64,000 nt of DNA, taken from Macrococcoides bohemicum (GTDB lineage Bacteria > Bacillota > Bacilli > Staphylococcales > Staphylococcaceae). Made by a program: the position numbers and the translations under genes. Location: assembly GCF_042658685.1 (NCBI RefSeq), contig NZ_JBHSQY010000005.1, one strand, 5' to 3'. Under the pieces are notes generated by a model. It did not search any database. It was not told the origin of the DNA and worked only from the letters and a program-made list of their open reading frames with translations. Below, piece after piece: positions 1-9,114 of this stretch (its first letter is position 1; each line of letters starts with the position of its first letter).

Positions 1-193
1 CTGCTTTATTTGTGAATGTTATTGCTAATATTTTATATGGAGATACATCTTTTTCATCGATTAAATAAGCAATGCGGTGTGTTAGAACACGGGTCTTTCC
101 TGAACCTGCTCCTGCCATGATAAGCAGTGGTCCTTCTGTCGTCTTCACTGCATTCTGTTGCTCTTCATTCATGTTCTTTAATAAATCATTCAC
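1..193 (-). CDS. pcrA: ATP-dependent DNA helicase PcrA (N-terminal part, cut by window edge)
   Basis: Only the first 64 or so codons are inside the window. From a GTG at 193 the minus strand reads an N-terminus with the UvrD/PcrA Walker A motif AGAGSGKTRVLTHRIAYLI followed by ITFTNKA, the signature start of the superfamily 1 3'-5' helicase PcrA used in repair and rolling-circle replication. It begins 4 bases after the pcrB stop, so the two genes are probably co-transcribed, as in other Firmicutes where pcrB precedes pcrA and ligA. The GTG start is inferred from family alignment and the tight junction. Confidence 0.93.
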   Translation of the reverse strand, partial: MNDLLKNMNEEQQNAVKTTEGPLLIMAGAGSGKTRVLTHRIAYLIDEKDVSPYKILAITFTNKA

Positions 194-197
194 AATA

Positions 198-881
198 TTA
201 ACCCCTAACCTTTACTGTTTGTAATGCACTTTTGATATCTGTATAAATTACGTTTCCTACTACAATCGTATCTGCTACTTCGAACATCTCACGTGCTTTC
301 TGTAATGAATCAATACCACCACCATAGATAAGTCGCGTTTGATTCAGCCTTTCTTTGGCAGCCTCAACCAGACTGACGTCTCCATATGTGCCACTATATT
401 CGATATACATTGCTTTTAAGCCATATAGATGTTCGATCATTTCTGCATAAGCAGCAATATCATCTTGATTTAAATCTGTATTACTACGCGTTAGTTTCGC
501 TACTTTACTGTCCGGATTTAATACTACATAACCTTCCATTGTAAATAAATCATAATCCATCATATGTCCCATCTGTTTAATCGCTTCGTGTAGCATACCA
601 TTATGAAAATGAACGTTATCACTATTTAACACTGAAGGAATTAAATAATGATCAAACCCTGGAATCGCACTTTCAATATTTGAAATTTCTAATACACAAG
701 GCACAGGATAGCGTCGGACGCGACTCATTAAATCTAATACATTTTCCATCGTCACATTATCTGAGCCCCCGATAAAAATTGCATCTGTACCTGATTCACA
801 AATACGTTCTAAATCATTATCGCTGATTTCTTTTGCAGGATCTAACTTGAATACATGTTGCCAATCTTGAATCTCGTACAT
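198..881 (-). CDS. pcrB: Heptaprenylglyceryl phosphate synthase PcrB
   Basis: A 227-residue TIM-barrel prenyltransferase of the PcrB/GGGP synthase family, which in Firmicutes joins heptaprenyl diphosphate to glycerol-1-phosphate. Visible motifs are FIGGSD (36-41), YIEYSGTYGD (159-168), the phosphate-binding YGGGI (186-190) and VVGN (207-210). Length fits the family. The ATG start follows a strong AAAGGAG site. It lies directly upstream of pcrA with a 4-base gap and is separated by a terminator from the VanY-type gene upstream. Confidence 0.95.
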   Translation of the reverse strand: MYEIQDWQHVFKLDPAKEISDNDLERICESGTDAIFIGGSDNVTMENVLDLMSRVRRYPVPCVLEISNIESAIPGFDHYLIPSVLNSDNVHFHNGMLHEAIKQMGHMMDYDLFTMEGYVVLNPDSKVAKLTRSNTDLNQDDIAAYAEMIEHLYGLKAMYIEYSGTYGDVSLVEAAKERLNQTRLIYGGGIDSLQKAREMFEVADTIVVGNVIYTDIKSALQTVKVRG

Positions 882-960
882 AAGGTGTCTCCTTTTATAA
901 TAATAATGAATATTATATCATTTTTTTGTGCATTTTTAATGCGAAACGAAACATATGTTT

Positions 961-993
961 GCATAAAAATAACACCTACTGTGAGGTGTTATT
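961..993 (-). terminator. Rho-independent terminator of the first VanY-type gene
   Basis: Perfect 10-bp stem (968-977 with 984-993) and 6-base loop, followed by a T run on the minus strand. The stop codon of the lipoprotein gene at 976 lies inside the hairpin. Confidence 0.8.
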
Positions 994-1857
994 TTCTATT
1001 GTTGGTTGTTCTGTTAATGGTTGTTCTGTTAATGGCTGTTCTATGGTTAACATTTCTGTTGTTGACAGTTCAGCTGTAGATTTTTCAGTTGTTGGTTCTT
1101 CCGTTGTGGGTATTTTTCGAGAGATTTTTTTCGCAATCGGCTTTTTGTATACACCTAAATATTCTTCTAAAGTTTGACCAGAGCGGTATAACTTTGCTGC
1201 ATGTTCGTTACCGACATAGCGAATATGCCACGGTTCATAGCGGTAGCCTGTAATATGCGTTTTATCTTTGCCATAACGGATAATAAAGCCATATTTATGT
1301 GCATTTTCTTTCAGCCAATTCCCTTCAGGTGTTTGCCCAAACTGAATACTCATGTTGGCTACTGATTCGCGTGAACCGATATCATATGCAAGACCTGTCT
1401 GATGCTCTGATTGCCCAGGTTTTGCACTATATGATTCAGCAATTTGCTGACCATCTAAAGCAACAAATTTATCGTACAATGTTTTCTGGGCCGCATAACT
1501 GCGATATGCACTGCGTACAACAAGATGCATATTATCTTTTTGGGCATCCACGATCATCTTATTTAATATCTTTCTGACATTTTTATTTTCTCCAGGATTA
1601 TACGTTGATGGTAAACTAATTTTTTTATTTACAATAAGAATTCCGTTAATATATGTCACGCCATTTTTAACTTCTTTCTTGTATTTTGTCACCTGTTTTT
1701 TCTGCAATGCTTCTTTTTTCTGTTGTACTGCTTTATCTTTCTTTTGTGCGTCTTTTGTGTCAGCTGCTTTTTCTTCGCTTTTTTCAGGCTTAACTATAGA
1801 TTCCGGAAGACTACAGCTTGTAAGTAATAACACTGATGCTAATAATATTTTCTTCAT
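976..1857 (-). CDS. VanY-family D-Ala-D-Ala carboxypeptidase lipoprotein with Thr-rich tail
   Basis: A 293-residue M15B peptidase expected to trim D-alanine from peptidoglycan stem peptides outside the membrane. A lipoprotein signal ends in LTSC with the lipidated Cys at 15. A Lys/Gln-rich coiled linker (about 25-65) precedes the catalytic domain, which shows the zinc motif SEHQTGLAYD (150-159) and EPWH (208-211). Unlike its neighbour it carries a 44-residue Thr/Glu/Pro tail (250-293) that includes the tandem PLTEQ-PLTEQ. The next gene upstream is a paralogue, so this looks like a tandem duplication. Physiological substrate unknown. Confidence 0.88.
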   Translation of the reverse strand: MKKILLASVLLLTSCSLPESIVKPEKSEEKAADTKDAQKKDKAVQQKKEALQKKQVTKYKKEVKNGVTYINGILIVNKKISLPSTYNPGENKNVRKILNKMIVDAQKDNMHLVVRSAYRSYAAQKTLYDKFVALDGQQIAESYSAKPGQSEHQTGLAYDIGSRESVANMSIQFGQTPEGNWLKENAHKYGFIIRYGKDKTHITGYRYEPWHIRYVGNEHAAKLYRSGQTLEEYLGVYKKPIAKKISRKIPTTEEPTTEKSTAELSTTEMLTIEQPLTEQPLTEQPTIENNTSQ

Positions 1858-1878
1858 TTGTTTCTCCTTAATATCTAA

Positions 1879-2586
1879 CTACTTCAAACCAAGGTATTCT
1901 TCTAGTGTCAATCCACTTGTTTTGACTTTCTGAGCTATTTCTTTACCTAAATATCTCAAATGCCAAGGTTCATATTGATAGCCGGTAATATCTGTTTTGT
2001 CTTTAGGGTATCTTATAATAAAACCATATTCCTGAGCATTTTCTTTGATCCATTTACCTTCATCCGTGTTTTCAAAAGAAACTTTAAAATCATCTGTTCC
2101 GGCAGTATTTCCTAAATCAAATGCTAATCCTGTCTGATGTTCAGAATGCCCTGGACGCGCACTATACGTATCCGCTTTACTTTGACCGTCTCGTGCTACA
2201 TAATTGTTATATAATTCAGTTTGCGTCGCATAACTTCTAAATCCACTGCGTAATACCAGGTTTAGACCTTGTGCATTACCTTGCTGTATCAAGTGATCAA
2301 TCGCTTGTCTTGCTTCTTGTATTTCGCCTGGTGCATATGACTCAGGTAATGCAATATCTTTATTCACAATTAATATATTATCAATATAAATTATGCCATC
2401 TTTTACTTCTTTTTGATGTTTTTTATGGTCTGATGGTATTGTAGTAGAACCATCAGAAACAGTAGTCTCTTTTTCTGAAGACATTTCTGTCTGCTGTGTT
2501 GAATTCTTATGTGTTTGTTGATTGGTTTCACCTTGATTACAGGCAGCTAATAGGATAGCTGACAATACAAGCAAAGATTTTTTCAT
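1879..2586 (-). CDS. VanY-family D-Ala-D-Ala carboxypeptidase lipoprotein (paralogue)
   Basis: A 235-residue M15B peptidase, paralogous to the adjacent gene 21 bases downstream. It has a lipobox LAAC (Cys16), a Ser/Thr-rich linker to about residue 55, RSGFRSYATQTELY (113-126), the zinc-binding SEHQTGLAFD (148-157) and EPWH (206-209). It ends right after the catalytic domain, with no Thr-rich tail. Both genes probably share a transcript ending at 961-993. Predicted to be anchored on the outer face of the membrane and to act on peptidoglycan peptides. Confidence 0.88.
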   Translation of the reverse strand: MKKSLLVLSAILLAACNQGETNQQTHKNSTQQTEMSSEKETTVSDGSTTIPSDHKKHQKEVKDGIIYIDNILIVNKDIALPESYAPGEIQEARQAIDHLIQQGNAQGLNLVLRSGFRSYATQTELYNNYVARDGQSKADTYSARPGHSEHQTGLAFDLGNTAGTDDFKVSFENTDEGKWIKENAQEYGFIIRYPKDKTDITGYQYEPWHLRYLGKEIAQKVKTSGLTLEEYLGLK

Positions 2587-2618
2587 GTCTTCTCCTCATT
2601 TCATTTACTATTATATGC

Positions 2619-2654
2619 CAAAAAAAATACTGAATCAAATATGACCCAGTACTT
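2619..2654 (-). terminator. Terminator after yerC
   Basis: Stem of about 12 bp with some G-U or mismatched pairs (2626-2637 with 2642-2653), followed on the minus strand by eight T residues. Confidence 0.7.
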
Positions 2655-2659
2655 GGAAA

Positions 2660-2962
2660 TTAAGATTTTGTTTCGATATTCATTCTGTCTAAAACCATCG
2701 TATAGGCATCGTTTCCCCATTGTAAAGAGCGTTTCACTCTTGAGATAGTAGCAGTTGATGCACCTGATTCTTTTTCAATTGCAGCGTATGTAAATCCTTG
2801 TTTAATCATCTTAGCAACAAGTAGACGTTGTGATAAAGACTGAATTTCATTCACTGTGCAAAGATCATCAAAAAACTGATAACATTCTTCACGAGATTCC
2901 AGCGTTAGAATTGCATCGAACAATTCATCTAGTTGTTTCCCCTTAATTTTCTCGATTTGCAA
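2660..2962 (-). CDS. yerC: YerC/YecD, TrpR-family DNA-binding protein
   Basis: A roughly 100-residue all-helical protein of the TrpR-like YerC/YecD family. SLSQRLLVAKMI and SGASTATISRVKRSL form the helix-turn-helix, and the C-terminal WGNDAYTMVLDRM is typical of the family. The frame stays open to a GTG at 2971, but that codon overlaps the ribosome-binding AAGGGG. The TTG at 2962, giving MQIEKIKG, has good spacing and matches the usual N-terminus, so I chose it. It sits beside purB and pcrB as in staphylococci. Its target genes are not evident. Confidence 0.88.
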   Translation of the reverse strand: MQIEKIKGKQLDELFDAILTLESREECYQFFDDLCTVNEIQSLSQRLLVAKMIKQGFTYAAIEKESGASTATISRVKRSLQWGNDAYTMVLDRMNIETKS

Positions 2963-3137
2963 TATCAACACCCCTTAAACTTTAGTACTTATATTTTAAT
3001 GTATTACATTGTTAAAGTACAGCAATACAGTATTACTCTATATCATTTAACAAAATTCGTATAATATAATTTTATTCAAATTTTAAAAAAATGTAAATTA
3101 ATTTTTAATTTAATATTGTTAAAAAAGTTTAAAAAGA

Positions 3138-3166
3138 CAAAAAAAGAATCTCCGAAGAGATTCTTT
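3138..3166 (-). terminator. Terminator after purB
   Basis: Perfect 10-bp stem 3143-3152/3157-3166 with a CGAA loop. On the minus strand it runs into a T tract, 8 bases after the purB stop. Confidence 0.85.
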
Positions 3167-3174
3167 CATAAATA

Positions 3175-4470
3175 CTATTCTAATCCAGCACGGCGGAATA
3201 ATGTATCAATTTGATTTAAATGATGGTTTTCGTTGAAGCATTCATCTAGTTCTTCTTTTGATAATAAGTCAGTAATCTTGCTATCTTGTTCAACTAGCTC
3301 ACGGAATGGTGTCTTCGTTGCCCATGATTCCATCGCTTTCGGTTGAACTGTATCATACGCATCTTCACGTACCATACCTTTATCGATTAATGTTAACATT
3401 ACACGTTGTGAGTAGATTAAACCGAAAGTTTTTTCCATGTTCGCTTTCATATTTTCTTCGTAAACTGTTAAGTTATCGATGATATTTGTGAAACGATTTA
3501 ACATGTAATCTAACGCAATCGTTACGTCTGGTAACATAATACGTTCAGCAGATGAATGTGAAATGTCACGTTCATGCCATAATGGTACGTTTTCATAAGC
3601 TGTTGTTAAGTAGCCACGAATAACACGTGCGATACCTGTAACATTCTCTGAACCGATTGGATTACGTTTATGCGGCATTGCTGAAGATCCTTTTTGACCT
3701 TTCGCGAATGCTTCTTCAACTTCACGTGTTTCAGTCTTTTGAAGCCCACGTACTTCTACAGCAAACTTCTCAATTGAAGTAGCAATTAAGCTTAATGTTG
3801 CAATGTAGTAAGCATGACGGTCACGTTGAAGCGTTTGTGTTGAAATTTCAGCATATCCTAATCCTAATTTCTCACAAACATAGCTTTCAATTTCAGGTGG
3901 TATGTTTGCAAACGTACCTACTGCGCCACTCATCTTACCAACTTCGATTTCTTTACGCACTTCTTTAAAACGCTTTAAGTTACGCTGCATTTCCATGTAC
4001 CATAACGCCATCTTTAAACCGAATGTTGTCGGTTCAGCATGTACACCGTGCGTTCTACCCATCATGAGTGTTGTTTTATGCTTTAATGCTTTTTGTTTTA
4101 ATACTTCGATGAACCTTTCAAGATCTTTCTCGATAATGTCATTCGCTTGTTTAATCACATAGCTTAACGCTGTATCCACTACATCTGTACTCGTTAAACC
4201 ATAGTGCACCCATTTCTTCTCTTCTCCTAATGTTTCGGATACTTGACGTGTAAAAGCAACAACGTCATGACGCGTTTCCATCTCAATTTCTTTTGCGCGT
4301 TCAACATCAACACGAGCATTCTGACGGATTAACTTCACATCTTCTTTAGGGATATATCCTAATTCTGCCCATGCTTCACTTGCAAGTATCTCAACTTCTA
4401 ACCAAGCCTCAAATCTGTTTTGTTCCGTCCAGATGTTCGACATCTCTTCTCTTGAATAACGTTCAATCAT
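3175..4470 (-). CDS. purB: Adenylosuccinate lyase PurB
   Basis: A 431-residue fumarase/aspartase-superfamily enzyme. It cleaves fumarate from SAICAR and from adenylosuccinate in purine synthesis, in the cytosol as a homotetramer. The superfamily signature GSSAMPHKRNP is at 261-271, with HYGLTSTD (89-96) and TTLMMGRTHGVHAEPTTFG (133-151) around catalytic His141. Full family length. It stands alone between terminators, outside a pur biosynthetic cluster, as in staphylococci. Confidence 0.97.
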   Translation of the reverse strand: MIERYSREEMSNIWTEQNRFEAWLEVEILASEAWAELGYIPKEDVKLIRQNARVDVERAKEIEMETRHDVVAFTRQVSETLGEEKKWVHYGLTSTDVVDTALSYVIKQANDIIEKDLERFIEVLKQKALKHKTTLMMGRTHGVHAEPTTFGLKMALWYMEMQRNLKRFKEVRKEIEVGKMSGAVGTFANIPPEIESYVCEKLGLGYAEISTQTLQRDRHAYYIATLSLIATSIEKFAVEVRGLQKTETREVEEAFAKGQKGSSAMPHKRNPIGSENVTGIARVIRGYLTTAYENVPLWHERDISHSSAERIMLPDVTIALDYMLNRFTNIIDNLTVYEENMKANMEKTFGLIYSQRVMLTLIDKGMVREDAYDTVQPKAMESWATKTPFRELVEQDSKITDLLSKEELDECFNENHHLNQIDTLFRRAGLE

Positions 4471-4620
4471 GAATAGATTCCTCCGTAAATGTTTTATCTT
4501 AATCAGTATAACAAACTTTTAAAATTCCGTACATTTTTTATTTATTCATTTATAAAGTTCGTGTATTTTATGCTACACCTTCTATTTTAACAGATATTTC
4601 GATGAGATAAAATTCTCATT

Positions 4621-4648
4621 AAAAAAAACGGCCCTGAACGGACCGATT
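4621..4648 (-). terminator. Terminator after the NETI-motif gene
   Basis: Short GC-rich hairpin (CGGCCC/GGACCG, one mismatch) followed on the minus strand by eight T residues, just after the stop at 4653. Confidence 0.75.
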
Positions 4649-4652
4649 TTCA

Positions 4653-4835
4653 TTATTGAATCTTTTTCCCAGTAAAAATAATCTGTTCTTTATACACTTC
4701 TATTTCACCTTTTTCATTTTCATGAAAAATTGGCTTTTGAAATCTTTTTACTGGTGCATAACCTGCTTGCTTCATGCGTTCTAAACATTGTGTAATTGTT
4801 TCATTGTCTTTAACTTCAAACTTCATCTGTATCAT
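4653..4835 (-). CDS. NETI motif-containing small protein
   Basis: A 60-residue basic protein with the eponymous NETI sequence at 11-14, followed by TQCLERMKQAGYAPVKRFQKPIF. This matches a small conserved Firmicutes family of unknown function that is usually found beside the DUF5698 gene. It overlaps the end of that gene by 20 bases, so translation is probably coupled. No membrane segment or signal is seen. Confidence 0.8.
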   Translation of the reverse strand: MIQMKFEVKDNETITQCLERMKQAGYAPVKRFQKPIFHENEKGEIEVYKEQIIFTGKKIQ

Positions 4836-5382
4836 ACGCCTTTAACTTTTTACTGCGCACACCTTTAACCCAGAATCCACCATGAATATTCTTAGGCTCA
4901 TATGCAATGATAAATGCTTTCGGATCAAGCTGCTTCACTGTGTCCATTAATTTAAGTTCAAAACGACGTGGGGTTAAAATTTGCATTACAAGACGATCAC
5001 CATCACGGCCATGTGCTGCATAGTGCGTTACACCGTAACCTAGGTCACGCAAAGTTTTCGGAATTTCCTTATCATATTCCGCAGTCGTCACATTGATAAC
5101 GATATAGCCTAATGCAATCATTTCTTCAATCTTCATCCCTACAATAATCCCTGCACCAAATCCTAGTGCATAAGCGATGATGTTTTCTATCTTATCTAGA
5201 CCATTCATTACCATACCTAATCCTACGATATAGACAAGTACTTCTAATACTGAAACAAAGGCTGCGAGATATCTATAACCTTTAAGTGTCAGAATCATAC
5301 GCATCGTTAAGAACGATACATAAAAAATATTGATAACAAATATTAATAGCACGGTAATCCATGGGTTATCCATTGCCGGCAC
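4816..5382 (-). CDS. UPF0316 / DUF5698-DUF2179 membrane protein
   Basis: A 188-residue protein with about three N-terminal membrane helices (7-28, 35-57, 66-85). A cytosolic domain of the DUF2179 type follows from about 90 (VINVTTAEYDKEIPKTLRDLG, then HYAAHGRDGDRLVMQILTPR). It matches the UPF0316 membrane family, whose biochemical role is unknown. Start is GTG at 5382 behind an AGGGGGG site. Overlaps the NETI gene downstream. Confidence 0.85.
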   Translation of the reverse strand: MPAMDNPWITVLLIFVINIFYVSFLTMRMILTLKGYRYLAAFVSVLEVLVYIVGLGMVMNGLDKIENIIAYALGFGAGIIVGMKIEEMIALGYIVINVTTAEYDKEIPKTLRDLGYGVTHYAAHGRDGDRLVMQILTPRRFELKLMDTVKQLDPKAFIIAYEPKNIHGGFWVKGVRSKKLKAYDTDEV

Positions 5383-5449
5383 TGTAATCCCCCCTATAAA
5401 AAATCATTCTTAAATTCTACTACTGAAGATAAGGGTTTGCAATGGTAAT

Positions 5450-6274
5450 TTATTTTATGAGTTCCTCGATTGAATAACGTGTGATCGGAAGCATACGCTT
5501 ATGCTGAGTTTTTATATAATGACTTTCTATCTTTTCTCGAGACTCAGCATCTACTGTCTTACCTTCAAGGTAGTCATCGATTGCTTCATAAGTCACACCG
5601 AGTGCGACTTCGTCAGGCAATTGTGGTTTATCTTCTTCCAGGTCAGCTGTCGGAACTTTTTCATATAGATGAAGCGGACAACCTAAATACTTCAGTATAG
5701 ATTTACCTTGACGCTTATTTAAGCCGGCAAGGGGGAATATGTCGGCTCCGCCATCTCCAAATTTCGTGTAGAATCCTGTAATACTTTCTGCCGCATGATC
5801 CGTACCGATAACTATACCACTATGAACTGCTGCGATAGAATATTGTGCTTTCATACGCTCACGTGCTTTTTCATTTCCTTTTTGAAAATCCGTTAAAGTA
5901 ACTCCTTGGGCATCTAATGTCGCAATACTCGCATCAACTGCATCTTTAATATTGATTGTATAAATTTTATCCGGATTGATATAGTCAAGCGCGTCCTGAC
6001 AATCTTGTTCATCTTTTTGCACACCATAAGGTAGTCGAACAGCAACAAACTTCACATCTAACCCCTCACTTTGTAATTCAGTGGCTGCAATTTGTGATAG
6101 TTTGCCCGCTAAAGTAGAGTCTTGTCCTCCTGAAATACCTAGTACTAGAGATTTGATAAATGGATTTTGTTTAACGTAGTCTTTTATGAAGTCTACGATG
6201 GCTCTATAAGTCTCTTCGGGATTAATCTCTGGCTGAACATAAAGTGACTTTATAATATCTTGCTGTAATGTCAT
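5450..6274 (-). CDS. nadE: NH3-dependent NAD+ synthetase NadE
   Basis: A 274-residue adenine-nucleotide alpha-hydrolase fold enzyme that amidates nicotinate adenine dinucleotide to NAD+ with ammonia and ATP. The PP-loop LGISGGQDSTLAGKL (45-59) and the NaAD/ATP site TDHAAESITGFYTKFGDGG are clear. No glutaminase domain is present, hence the ammonia-dependent form. Its start abuts the pncB stop (1-base gap), forming a pncB-nadE NAD salvage operon. Confidence 0.97.
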   Translation of the reverse strand: MTLQQDIIKSLYVQPEINPEETYRAIVDFIKDYVKQNPFIKSLVLGISGGQDSTLAGKLSQIAATELQSEGLDVKFVAVRLPYGVQKDEQDCQDALDYINPDKIYTINIKDAVDASIATLDAQGVTLTDFQKGNEKARERMKAQYSIAAVHSGIVIGTDHAAESITGFYTKFGDGGADIFPLAGLNKRQGKSILKYLGCPLHLYEKVPTADLEEDKPQLPDEVALGVTYEAIDDYLEGKTVDAESREKIESHYIKTQHKRMLPITRYSIEELIK

Positions 6275-7732
6275 TTACTTCACTTCTTTCACTTTTTTAG
6301 ATACTTCATAAATTTCCTGATTTTTCTTTTCCCAGCATAGCGTACTTAAATCTACAGGATATTCTTCAGGATTTAAATAGCGCGTTGTTTCTTCCCATAA
6401 CAATGCCAGATTCGCTTTTAAATATGCACGTGACTGTTCTAAAGTAGGTACTTCGTATACTAACTTTCCATCAACAAATATGTCCTCGTGAAGATCTTTT
6501 GCTGTAAAATCATTGATCCATTTCTGTTTATACGTATGAATCGGATGGAACATCTTTAACGGCTTTTCTTTAGATGGGTCTTCAAAATCTAAAGTGATAT
6601 AATCACCTTCTGATTTTTTTGTCTGATTATTTATAATACGATATACATTCTTTTTACCCGGTGTCGTTACTTTTTCAGCATTATTTGATATTTTAATACG
6701 ATCTTCTAATTGCCCCGCTTTATTTTCAATTGCTACAAGTTTATATACAGCACCTAATGCGGGTTGATCAAACGCTGTAATTAATTTTGTACCAATACCC
6801 CAGGCAGTTATCTTTGCACCTTGTAACTTCAAATTAGTAATTGTTTCTTCATCTAGGTCATTTGAGGCAAATATTTTTGCATCTGGGAATCCCGCTTCAT
6901 CTAACATACGACGTGCTTCTTTTGATAAGTATGCTAAATCTCCGGAATCTAAACGGATGCCGACAAAATTAATCTTATCACCTAATTCTTGTGCTACACG
7001 AATCGCGTTCGGTACACCAGACTTTAACGTATGGAAAGTATCTACAAGGAAGACACAGTTTTTATGGCGTTCTGCATATTTTTTAAACGCATTATATTCA
7101 TCATCATACGCTTGTACCATCGCATGCGCATGCGTCCCTGACACTGGAATGCCGAATAACTTACCTGCACGAACGTTACTTGTTGAATCAAATCCAGCAA
7201 TATATGCTGCACGTGTACCCCAAATTGCAGCATCCATTTCCTGGGCGCGTCGTGTTCCGAATTCCATTACAATTTCATCACCAACAACTTGTTTAATACG
7301 ACTTGCTTTCGTTGCAATAAGCACCTGGAAGTTCACAATATTTAATATTGCTGTTTCCAGTAACTGCGCTTGAATTAATGGTGCTTCTATACGTAATAAC
7401 GGTTCGTTATTAAAGCAGATTTCCCCTTCCTGCATCGAACGGATATTACCTGTAAATCTTAAATCTTTTAAATAAGCGAGATAATCATCCTGATATCCTA
7501 AAGTCTTTAAATATTCCATATCCGTTTCAGAAAATTTGAATCCTTTAACATAATTGATTACACGTTCAAGACCTGCGAATACAGCATAACCACCATCGAA
7601 TGGCATACTTCTGAAATAGACATCAAAGACTGCTGTTTGCTCGTGGATACCATCATTCCAGTAAGTCTCACCCATATTAATCTGATATAAATCTGTATGT
7701 AACATTAGGCTATCGTCAGCATAATTGTACAT
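6275..7732 (-). CDS. pncB: Nicotinate phosphoribosyltransferase PncB
   Basis: A 485-residue type II PRTase-fold enzyme that makes nicotinate mononucleotide from nicotinate, PRPP and ATP, feeding the nadE product downstream. Visible are LLHTDLYQINMGETYW near the N-terminus, EFGTRRAQEMDAAIWGTRAA (157-176), STSNVRAGKLFGIPVSGTHA (183-202) with the conserved His pair at 201/203, and the phosphate-site stretch VGIRLDSGDLAYLS. Length is normal. First gene of the two-gene operon. Confidence 0.96.
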   Translation of the reverse strand: MYNYADDSLMLHTDLYQINMGETYWNDGIHEQTAVFDVYFRSMPFDGGYAVFAGLERVINYVKGFKFSETDMEYLKTLGYQDDYLAYLKDLRFTGNIRSMQEGEICFNNEPLLRIEAPLIQAQLLETAILNIVNFQVLIATKASRIKQVVGDEIVMEFGTRRAQEMDAAIWGTRAAYIAGFDSTSNVRAGKLFGIPVSGTHAHAMVQAYDDEYNAFKKYAERHKNCVFLVDTFHTLKSGVPNAIRVAQELGDKINFVGIRLDSGDLAYLSKEARRMLDEAGFPDAKIFASNDLDEETITNLKLQGAKITAWGIGTKLITAFDQPALGAVYKLVAIENKAGQLEDRIKISNNAEKVTTPGKKNVYRIINNQTKKSEGDYITLDFEDPSKEKPLKMFHPIHTYKQKWINDFTAKDLHEDIFVDGKLVYEVPTLEQSRAYLKANLALLWEETTRYLNPEEYPVDLSTLCWEKKNQEIYEVSKKVKEVK

Positions 7733-7877
7733 TGCTTCATCTCCTCAACAAGTTTATAATTATCTATTAGTGATTTATTTTACACTTTGAACTGATATAT
7801 TAAATTCATATTAACATACCGCTTACATTTAGGCATTGCCAACGCATTCTGATACAATCAAAAATAAGGAGGACGCT

Positions 7878-9041
7878 ATGTTTAAGAAAAATTTCATTAT
7901 ACTCACTATCATTGTATCTATTTCCGGTTTAACTCAAGGTATGTTATTACCCCTTATCGCCATCATCTTTGAACGTGATGATGTGCCTAGTTTTATCAAC
8001 GGATTACATGCATCATCTTTATATATTGGTGTTTTTTTAGCGTCATTATTTTTAGAAGGCCTGCTAAGAAAAGTAGGTTACAAAAATCTTGTCGTCATTG
8101 GCGCAATCATCATTGTAATATCGATGTCACTTTTTCCAGTGTATAAAGCAATGACATTCTGGTTTATATTACGACTGCTTGTTGGTGTCGGCGATAATAT
8201 GCTCCACTTTGCTACACAATCTTGGCTTACTGAAACAACACCAAAGCATAAACTCGGCCGTATCATCTCTTTTTATGGCTTAAGCTTCTCACTCGGCTTT
8301 ATGGCAGGGCCATTGCTCGCTAAATTATACGAAGTACATACAAGCCTTCCATTTCTATTAAGTGCAGTATTCACACTTACAGCGAGTGCCCTTGTATTTA
8401 TGCTAAAAAATGAATTTCCTGAAGATAATCATTCAAAAATATCGTTTAAATCAACAACTATCAACTTTGGTAAAGTAATGAAGACGAGCTGGGTTGCATT
8501 CTTATTTCCGATGATGTACGGTATATTGGAAGCATGTCTCAACAGCAACTTTCCTGTTTATGCGATGAAGCAGGATATTCCTGTTAATTTGATTATAATT
8601 ATCTTACCTGCGTTTAGTTTAGGTGCGATCATTTTCCAGGTGCCTCTTGGTATGATTTCTGATAATATGAATCGTAATATCTTACTTACTATTGTGACTT
8701 TTATCGGTGCAATGTTATTTATGATGTGCCAGATCTTCAGTCACTCTGGCTATGTGTTAGTCGGACTCTTTTTTATTACCGGTATCTTTGTCGGCTCAAT
8801 GTATTCTTTAGGAGTAACATTTATGACCGAAATCACTCCGAAATATTTGTTACCTGCTGGGAATTTAATGTGTGGTCTCATATTCAGTATCGGTAGTATA
8901 TTAGGTCCGATAATAGGCGGACTTGTTATACAGATATCTCATAACACACAATTTTTTAGTTATATCGCTTTTATATTACTCGCAATAAGCTGTGCTACAT
9001 TTTATGATTATAAAAAGCGACAACAACTACAAACAGATTAA
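7878..9041 (+). CDS. MFS transporter
   Basis: A 387-residue polytopic protein with twelve predicted membrane segments. Major facilitator hallmarks include FLEGLLRKVGYKNLVVIG after TM2 and RLLVGVGDNM in TM4. The frame is open from 7836, but the ATG at 7878 follows AAGGAGG with ideal spacing and opens directly on the first membrane helix, so that start is chosen. It is divergent from pncB and precedes the NOS gene. Substrate cannot be read from sequence. Confidence 0.88.
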   Translation: MFKKNFIILTIIVSISGLTQGMLLPLIAIIFERDDVPSFINGLHASSLYIGVFLASLFLEGLLRKVGYKNLVVIGAIIIVISMSLFPVYKAMTFWFILRLLVGVGDNMLHFATQSWLTETTPKHKLGRIISFYGLSFSLGFMAGPLLAKLYEVHTSLPFLLSAVFTLTASALVFMLKNEFPEDNHSKISFKSTTINFGKVMKTSWVAFLFPMMYGILEACLNSNFPVYAMKQDIPVNLIIIILPAFSLGAIIFQVPLGMISDNMNRNILLTIVTFIGAMLFMMCQIFSHSGYVLVGLFFITGIFVGSMYSLGVTFMTEITPKYLLPAGNLMCGLIFSIGSILGPIIGGLVIQISHNTQFFSYIAFILLAISCATFYDYKKRQQLQTD

Positions 9042-9042
9042 T

Positions 9043-9069
9043 CAAAAAGCCCAAATCGGGCTTTTTTTA
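9043..9069 (+). terminator. Terminator after the MFS gene
   Basis: AAAAAGCCC/GGGCTTTTTTT hairpin with a 5-base loop immediately after the stop codon, ending in a T run. Confidence 0.9.
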
Positions 9070-9114
9070 TTGTAGAATAGAAATAATCAGAATAAATAAA
9101 GTGAGGTGACACAA

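Noticed and set aside
855..1177. Plus-strand hydrophobic open frames opposite the VanY-type gene tail
   Set aside because: They are antisense to the Thr-rich repeats and have no start signals.
6957..7373. 138-codon plus-strand open frame antisense to pncB
   Set aside because: It is the complement of a well-supported enzyme gene and lacks a ribosome site and family resemblance.
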